A stretch of 6,162 nucleotides of DNA from Chloroflexota bacterium (GTDB taxonomy: Bacteria; Chloroflexota; Limnocylindria; Limnocylindrales; CSP1-4), in assembly GCA_017881985.1 (NCBI GenBank), contig JADGQH010000199.1:1-6162 (forward strand), read 5' to 3'. How positions within the stretch are numbered: the first letter of the stretch is position 1; each line of letters opens with the position of its first letter. The notes under the pieces were generated by a model that was given only the letters and a program-made list of their open reading frames with translations, searched no databases and was not told the origin of the DNA. Positions 1-3,768 of the stretch are shown here, piece after piece. The translations under genes were made by a program, and so were the position numbers.

Positions 1-1
1 A

Positions 2-169
2 GCTCCGCTCCTCGACGCATCGGTGAGCGGTGATGGGCGCTTCCTCTACGTCGTCGACGTCGGAGCCGGCGCGATCGATTCGTTCCGGATCGGCTCGGGC
101 GGCAGCCTGACCTCGACCGGAAGCACCACCGGCCTGCCTGCCGGCTCGGGCGGCCTGGCGGCTTCGTAG
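2..169 (+). CDS. C-terminal fragment of a lactonase-family beta-propeller protein (5' end outside window)
   Basis: The reading frame is open from the window edge to a TAG at 167-169 and gives 55 residues. The segment SGDGRFLYVVDVGAGAIDSF is a typical propeller blade: an S-x-D-G-R-x-L-Y-V strand turn followed by a second strand ending in I-x-x-F-R-I. It is followed by G-S-G-G-S-L-T and then G-L-P-A-G-S-G-G-L-A, which closely resembles the last blade of lactonase/6-phosphogluconolactonase-like seven-bladed propellers (PF10282 family). Members of this family hydrolyse lactones or are of unknown, often extracytoplasmic, function. Only the last blade is visible, so active-site residues, any signal peptide and the true substrate cannot be judged. 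Other YVTN/NHL-type propellers share this blade pattern and remain possible. The gene lies upstream of the two-component operon on the same strand and is separated from it by a hairpin. Confidence 0.72.
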   Translation, partial: APLLDASVSGDGRFLYVVDVGAGAIDSFRIGSGGSLTSTGSTTGLPAGSGGLAAS

Positions 170-190
170 CCGACCCGACGCACTTCGGCT

Positions 191-220
191 CGGAAGCGGC
201 GGCGCCGGCCGCCGCTTCCG
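191..220 (+). terminator. GC-rich hairpin after the propeller gene, probable terminator without U-tract
   Basis: A perfect 12-bp stem (191-202 pairs with 209-220) encloses a 6-base loop, CGCCGG. It begins 21 bases after the TAG of the propeller gene. The bases after the stem (GCTGTCGG) contain no run of T, so it is not a canonical intrinsic terminator. In GC-rich bacteria such hairpins are often taken as terminators or 3' end stabilisers. It sits just upstream of the putative promoter of the response regulator gene and so would insulate the two units. Confidence 0.5.
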
Positions 221-235
221 GCTGTCGGTGCCCGG

Positions 236-263
236 TTGCGAGCCCCACTGTCTGACATAGGAT
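236..263 (+). promoter_or_regulatory. Candidate sigma70-type promoter of the two-component operon
   Basis: TTGCGA at 236-241 (4 of 6 matches to TTGACA) is followed after 16 bases by TAGGAT at 258-263 (4 of 6 matches to TATAAT). A start site about 7 bases after the -10 would fall on position 270, the first base of the GTG start, which would give a leaderless message. The same bases also hold AGGA (259-262), seven bases before the GTG, which could serve as a ribosome binding site if transcription starts further upstream. The two readings exclude each other, and the promoter is predicted from pattern alone. Confidence 0.35.
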
Positions 264-269
264 GGCCCC

Positions 270-995
270 GTGACGACTGGCCCGGCACCCATCCTCGTCG
301 TCGACGACGATCCGAAGATCGTCCGCCTCGTGCGGACGTACCTCGAACGCGAGGGATTCCGGGTGGTCGAGGCAGCCGACGGGCGGAGCGCGCTCGCAGC
401 CATTGCCCTGGAGGCGCCGTCCCTGGTCGTGCTCGATCTCATGCTGCCCGAGATCGATGGCCTGGCGGTGATCCGGGCGGTCCGCCGCACCGACCCGACC
501 CCCATCCTGGTGCTCTCCGCTCGGGGCACGACCGCCGACCGCATTGCCGGGCTCACCGAGGGCGCCGACGACTACCTGCCAAAGCCATTCTCGCCCGCCG
601 AGCTCGTGCTCCGGGTCCGGCGGATTCTCGAGCGCACGGGGCGGGCGGGGTCGGAAACCGGGTCGGGTCCGCCTTCGGCCCCGCTGCGGCTGGGTGACCT
701 CGTCGTCGACCCCGCTCGCCACGAGGTCACGGTCGCCGGGCGGCCGGTGGCGCTGACAGCCGTCGAGTTCCGCCTCCTCACAGCAGTGCTCGCTGCCGGC
801 GGCCGGGTCCTCACCCGCGACCAGCTGCTCGACGCGGTCTACGGACATGGGGAGGCGGAGGTCCTGGACCGCACGATCGACGTGCACGTGCGGCGGCTCC
901 GCCAGAAGCTGGGCGATGATCCCAACCGCCCCCGCTATGTCGCGACGGTGCGCGGCGTCGGTTACCGGGCGGCGCCAACCGCGACCGAACGGTGA
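270..995 (+). CDS. OmpR/PhoB-family response regulator
   Basis: This 241-residue protein is a DNA-binding response regulator of normal length for its family. Residues 7-120 form a receiver domain: the acidic pair D12/D13 for magnesium, phosphoacceptor D56 in LVVLDLMLP, the switch serine S83 in LVLSAR and K105 in LPKPF. A short linker rich in G, S and P (about 121-137) leads to a winged-helix domain (138-236) with the LTAVEFRLL helix and the recognition helix region RTIDVHVRRLRQKLG (201-215), ending in the typical VRGVGYR wing. All key residues are present, so it should accept phosphate from the kinase encoded next and bind DNA as a dimer, often at tandem repeats. GTG at 270 is chosen because the receiver fold begins directly after it (PILVVDDD) and it is preceded by a promoter-like or SD-like element. 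The TGA overlaps the kinase GTG by four bases. Target genes are not evident; autoregulation is common in this family. Confidence 0.95.
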   Translation: MTTGPAPILVVDDDPKIVRLVRTYLEREGFRVVEAADGRSALAAIALEAPSLVVLDLMLPEIDGLAVIRAVRRTDPTPILVLSARGTTADRIAGLTEGADDYLPKPFSPAELVLRVRRILERTGRAGSETGSGPPSAPLRLGDLVVDPARHEVTVAGRPVALTAVEFRLLTAVLAAGGRVLTRDQLLDAVYGHGEAEVLDRTIDVHVRRLRQKLGDDPNRPRYVATVRGVGYRAAPTATER

Positions 996-2062
996 GCCGA
1001 CGGATAGGCGGCGGGGTCGCGCTGCGCATCGCAGCGGCGGCGATCTTTGTCGCCGGGGTTGCCCTGCTCATCCTCGCCGCCGGCGTGATCGTGGTCGGAT
1101 CACAGGCGTTCGCAAACCTGATGGCGAGCCACGGCATCAGCACGGCATCGAGCGACGCGATGTTCCAGAGCTCCGTGGTCCAGGTGGTCCTGGTTGCCGC
1201 GTCCGTCGCGGTGGTGGCCGCGATCGCGCTCGCCGCGGTGATCGCCGCCCGCCTGGTCCTGCCCCTGCGGGAGATCGGGGCGGCGGCGCGCAGGATCGCC
1301 GAGGGCCGCTACGAGTCGCGCATCGATCGGCGAGGACCCGAGGAGATCGTGAGCCTGGCCGACTCGTTCAACCAGATGGCGGCCTCGCTCGAGGAGCAGG
1401 AGCGCATGCGCCGCGAGTTCATCGCGAACGCGGCCCACGAGCTCCGGACCCCGCTGACCAACCTCAAGGGCTATCTCGAGGCCCTGCGTGACGGGGTCAT
1501 CCCGCCTGATCGGGCGACGTTCGAGTCGCTCTGGGAGGAGACGGAGCGCCTCGTCCGCCTCTCCCGCGGGCTCGACACCCTGGCGGACGGGGACGCTGCA
1601 GGGCCGCCGGCGCCGGTCGACGTGGACCTCGCGATCGCCATCCGCTCCGCTGTCGAGCTCATCCAGCCAGCGGCTCGCGCCTCCGGGCTCGAGATCACCC
1701 TTGCGGTGCCCGCGCGGCTGCCGGCCCACGGCAACCCCGACCAGCTCGCGCAGGTCCTGGGCAACCTGCTCCAGAACGCGGTGCGATACAGCACGCCCGG
1801 AGGGCAGGTTGGCATCCGGGCGGAGCGGCGGCCGGCCGACATCCTGGTGTCGGTCACGACCAGTGGGGACGGCATCCCTGCCGACGCCCTGCCGCATGTC
1901 TTCGAGCGGTTCTACCGAGTCGAGAAGTCGCGGGACCGGGAACGCGGTGGCGCCGGCATCGGCCTGTCAATCGTGAAGCAGCTCGTGGAAGGTCACGGCG
2001 GCAAGGTCGGGGCGGAGTCAGTCGGCGGCGTGACGCGCGTCTGGTTCAGCCTTCCTGGGTAG
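992..2062 (+). CDS. Membrane sensor histidine kinase with HAMP domain, partner of the upstream regulator
   Basis: The protein has 356 residues. One membrane helix spans about 10-36, followed by an external stretch of only about 25 residues (37-61) and a second helix at about 62-88. A HAMP linker follows (88-138, with LPLREIGAAARRIAEG). The HisKA region carries FIANAAHELRTPL with phosphorylated His149. The GHKL ATPase domain has an N box (N258 and N262 in NLLQNAVRY), an F box FERFYR (304-309) and a G2 box GGAGIGLSIVK (319-329). The G1 box reads TSGDGIP (290-296), so the usual adenine-contacting Asp (or Asn) is Thr290. The tiny external loop argues against a ligand-binding periplasmic-type domain; the signal may be sensed in the membrane or the HAMP region. 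The GTG start overlaps the regulator's stop (GTGA), implying translational coupling and a cognate pair. Its last 45 bases are overlapped on the opposite strand by the small gene at 2018-2218. Confidence 0.94.
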   Translation: MSRRIGGGVALRIAAAAIFVAGVALLILAAGVIVVGSQAFANLMASHGISTASSDAMFQSSVVQVVLVAASVAVVAAIALAAVIAARLVLPLREIGAAARRIAEGRYESRIDRRGPEEIVSLADSFNQMAASLEEQERMRREFIANAAHELRTPLTNLKGYLEALRDGVIPPDRATFESLWEETERLVRLSRGLDTLADGDAAGPPAPVDVDLAIAIRSAVELIQPAARASGLEITLAVPARLPAHGNPDQLAQVLGNLLQNAVRYSTPGGQVGIRAERRPADILVSVTTSGDGIPADALPHVFERFYRVEKSRDRERGGAGIGLSIVKQLVEGHGGKVGAESVGGVTRVWFSLPG

Positions 2063-2218
2063 GGATCCCCTGCGGAACGCAGCCTCGGGCGTCTCGACTG
2101 TCAGGGCGGCCTCGCCGTCTGCGGACCTGAACTCGCAGTCGCCCGGACGGAGGAGGCACATCCGTCGGTCGCGGTCGTAGCCTGGGCAGTCCTCTGTCAT
2201 GAGGCATTCGTCGATCAT
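2018..2218 (-). CDS. Putative 66-residue protein with four cysteines, unrecognised
   Basis: I do not recognise a family. The frame starts at ATG (2216-2218) and ends at TGA (2018-2020). The N-terminal half is compact and protein-like: four cysteines (residues 5, 11, 21, 28; spacing Cx5C, Cx9C, Cx6C) lie among acidic and basic residues, including CPGYDRDRRMC. The last 35 residues are charged and probably less ordered. About four fifths of the codons in the first 40 positions end in G or C, like the clear genes nearby, which supports real coding. The cysteines could bind a metal such as zinc, or form disulfides; there is no signal peptide. GAGGGG (2230-2235) lies 11 bases before the ATG, rather far for a ribosome site; an ATG at residue 7 is an alternative but would lose the first cysteine. 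The 3' end overlaps the kinase gene tail-to-tail by 45 bases. It could be a chance frame. Confidence 0.5.
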   Translation of the reverse strand: MIDECLMTEDCPGYDRDRRMCLLRPGDCEFRSADGEAALTVETPEAAFRRGSLPRKAEPDARHAAD

Positions 2219-2232
2219 GGCTGAACGATCCC

Positions 2233-2255
2233 CTCGAACCCCCAACAGGGTCGAG
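2233..2255 (-). promoter_or_regulatory. Hairpin next to the putative ribosome site of the four-cysteine gene
   Basis: CTCGA (2233-2237), one bulged A and CCC (2239-2241) can pair with GGGTCGAG (2248-2255) around a 6-base loop. Read on the minus strand, the 3' arm of the stem runs into the GAGGGG that precedes the small gene's ATG, so folding would partly hide that ribosome site. The pairing is read directly; the regulatory role is inference. Confidence 0.3.
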
Positions 2256-2307
2256 AGCCGAATGGCACGACCATCGAACGCCCCGTGTGCTTCCCTTCGC
2301 GCCCGCG

Positions 2308-2387
2308 GCACGGCCCCCGACCCGTCATCGATCTGCCTCGTGTCGACCGGCGGCCGACCGGGGCATACACGGCGCCGGGGGCCGTGC
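2308..2387 (-). repeat. Perfect 12-bp inverted repeat with a competing local hairpin, downstream of the reductase gene
   Basis: GCACGGCCCCCG (2308-2319) is an exact reverse complement of 2376-2387, with 56 bases between the arms. The distal arm can instead form a local hairpin: CACGGC (2368-2373) pairs with GCCGTG (2381-2386) around a 7-base loop. On the minus strand the local hairpin starts 17 bases after the reductase stop and could help end or protect that transcript, but no T-run follows it. The long-range stem and the local hairpin use the same bases and cannot form together. The interior also contains CGACCGG twice (2344-2350 and 2354-2360 region). No known riboswitch class is recognised. 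Confidence 0.45.
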
Positions 2388-2403
2388 GAAAGGAGGATGG
2401 CTC

Positions 2404-2868
2404 CTATTCGGTCCGTGGCTCCAGGATGACGACCTGGGTCTGCCGCGATCGCCGGGCGGCGTACGCATCCAGCCGCTCGTTGTGGACGGCCCAGCTGGCC
2501 CACAGGCGGGGCCGCTCGTCCTCGCTCGCGGCCCGTCCGCGGACGGGTCGCGACCCGTCGACGAGATCGACCGTGGCATCCGGGTGCGCCAGGAGGTTGA
2601 GCCACCACGCGGGTTCGGCATCGGCCCAGCCGTTCATGGCCTTGGTGACGAGGTTGGGACCGTCCTCGATGTAGCCAAGGATGGCAATCCGCTCCTCGCC
2701 CGTCCGACGCCCGACGGTCCGCAGGCGGAGCATGCCCCAGCGCTCGGCGGTCGGGCATCGCAGGCCGCGCCGCCCGCCCGTGATCGAGTAGATGGCCCGG
2801 TGGCCCGCCCACGCGATGCGGACGAACCAGCGCGGCGGGAGGGGCGCGGGCCGCGTCTGCAGCGTCAC
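2404..2868 (-). CDS. Nitroreductase-family deazaflavin (F420)-dependent oxidoreductase
   Basis: This 154-residue protein matches the Ddn-like F420H2-dependent reductase family (PF04075 type) in length and motif order. Residues 47-80 carry LRLRTVGRRTGEERIAILGY and then IEDGPNLVTKAMNG, the conserved cofactor-binding core in which the G-R-R-T-G-E-x-R segment contacts the F420 tail in known relatives. PAWWLNLLAHPDATV (86-100), a VRGRAA segment and ERPRLW (118-123) follow, and the C-terminal strand VVILEP is typical. The enzymes are split-barrel proteins, often membrane-associated, that use F420H2 to reduce quinones, nitro compounds or other substrates; the substrate here cannot be told. The frame is open upstream to 3114, but that part is antisense-like and overlaps the preceding gene. 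GTG at 2866-2868 is chosen because it overlaps the TGA of the DUF4386 gene by four bases (GTGA) and gives the usual family length. It probably depends on the promoter and translation of the upstream gene. Confidence 0.88.
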   Translation of the reverse strand: MTLQTRPAPLPPRWFVRIAWAGHRAIYSITGGRRGLRCPTAERWGMLRLRTVGRRTGEERIAILGYIEDGPNLVTKAMNGWADAEPAWWLNLLAHPDATVDLVDGSRPVRGRAASEDERPRLWASWAVHNERLDAYAARRSRQTQVVILEPRTE

Positions 2869-3611
2869 AGCGTCTGCGCTCCCGCCAGCGAGGTCACACC
2901 GGCTGGCACTGAGGCGTTGGCCGGTGCTGAGGAGACCGCCCGTGGATTGAACCCCTTGGCGATCAGCCAGCCCGCCAGGACCATCTCCTGCACGGCGATG
3001 GGAAGGGCGAGGACGATCTGGGCTAGCGAGAGGGGCTCGACGAGACCGAGCATGACAAGGAGGCCGGACACCATGAGCGACGTGACGGCAACAAGACCCC
3101 AGGCCGACAGCCATCGGGGGACGAGGCGCGATCGATAGAACACCCAGTAATACATGAAGCCCCCGAGGCCAAAGGTCAGCACCGCCACCTGGCCGAGCGC
3201 ATCACGGGTCGCCATCACGAGCGCGGCCGTGCTCTCGCGGATCGATGGAGCCGACGTTCCAGCGTTCGCGGATTCGCGGCTCACAGTCACCAGCACCAGC
3301 AGGCAGACAACGATGCCGAGATAGAACGCCCCCTCGATGAGCCTGAAGGCAACGGACCCAATCGCCAAGCCTTCGTCGTGCTTTCTCAGGACCGGGTACA
3401 GCGCGATGGCGATCCCGGAAGCCGCGACAGCCCCAATCAACAGGAAGAGCGCCCCCATCAGGACCCGGCCTTCGTTGGCCGAGATCCTGGTGAGGTAGTC
3501 GGGGGCGCCCAGAATCGGTTGCACCAACACCAGGCGCGAGATCAGGTCCGCACCCGTCGCAATGATGAACAGCACTCCTGCGACGACGGCGATCCTTCGA
3601 TTCGTATTCAC
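2865..3611 (-). CDS. DUF4386-family six-helix membrane protein
   Basis: The protein has 248 residues and belongs by pattern to the DUF4386 membrane family, whose function is unknown. Recognisable features are RRIAVVAGVLFIIAT at the N terminus, SANEGRVLMGALFLLI (44-59), GIAIALYPVLRKHDEGLAIGSVAFRLIEGAF (66-96) and the MYYWVFYRSRLVPRWLSAWG loop (153-172). Six hydrophobic helices are visible at about 7-30, 50-75, 86-111, 138-160, 167-190 and 195-217; the remaining 30 residues form an A/S/P-rich tail. The start is GTG at 3609-3611, supported by AGGAG (3617-3621) with a 5-base spacer. The gene leads a two-gene unit, with the F420-type reductase gene overlapping its stop codon by four bases. It diverges from the LuxR-type regulator gene. 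Coupling suggests that the two products work together, perhaps a membrane protein next to a membrane-associated reductase, but this is inference. Confidence 0.9.
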   Translation of the reverse strand: MNTNRRIAVVAGVLFIIATGADLISRLVLVQPILGAPDYLTRISANEGRVLMGALFLLIGAVAASGIAIALYPVLRKHDEGLAIGSVAFRLIEGAFYLGIVVCLLVLVTVSRESANAGTSAPSIRESTAALVMATRDALGQVAVLTFGLGGFMYYWVFYRSRLVPRWLSAWGLVAVTSLMVSGLLVMLGLVEPLSLAQIVLALPIAVQEMVLAGWLIAKGFNPRAVSSAPANASVPAGVTSLAGAQTL

Positions 3612-3768
3612 CTTCGCTCCTGTTCCTGGGGCAGGCCCACTGGCTCGGGTCCTGCGTCGTGCCCGCCACGCTAGGGCCCAGGGGGAGGACCGACATCGAT
3701 GGGATTCGTGAGCTGGTAGCTAGTTGACCCGCCATCGGGGGGCCCGCCAGGAGTACCTTGCTGTCAGC
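3612..3768. promoter_or_regulatory. Divergent control region between the DUF4386/reductase unit and the LuxR-type gene
   Basis: This 157-base region must hold promoters for both directions. Toward the minus strand, AGGAG (3617-3621) is a clear ribosome site for the DUF4386 gene. Toward the plus strand, TACCTT (3754-3759) fits the minimal TAnnnT form of a -10 and would place a start site at or a few bases before the ATG at 3769. TTGACC (3724-3729) resembles a -35 but is 24 bases away, too far to pair with it. AGGAG (3749-3753) is 15 bases before the ATG, too far for a normal ribosome site. An 8-bp palindrome CATCGATG (3694-3701) and a spaced repeat CGATGG/CCATCG (3697-3702 and 3732-3737) are possible operator sequence. 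No site here is strong enough to name a regulator. Confidence 0.4.

Noticed and set aside
2225..2250. tRNA T-arm-like sequence GGGTTCGAGG on the minus strand
   Set aside because: The flanking bases do not form the T stem, and no D arm, anticodon arm or acceptor stem can be drawn around it.
2219..2812. Upstream extension of the four-cysteine frame to a 264-residue protein
   Set aside because: The extension is antisense-like in composition and lies on the same strand but out of frame with the convincing reductase gene; only the part from the ATG at 2216-2218 looks protein-like.
2869..3114. N-terminal extension of the reductase to 236 residues
   Set aside because: It lies out of frame within the DUF4386 coding sequence and has no family resemblance; the GTG at 2866-2868 gives the expected length and a GTGA overlap.
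2287..3138. 283-codon open frame on the plus strand starting near an AAAGGAGG sequence
   Set aside because: It is antisense to the reductase and DUF4386 genes, both with clear family motifs. The AAAGGAGG at about 2388-2396 is far inside the frame, not before its start, and no good small plus-strand frame follows it.
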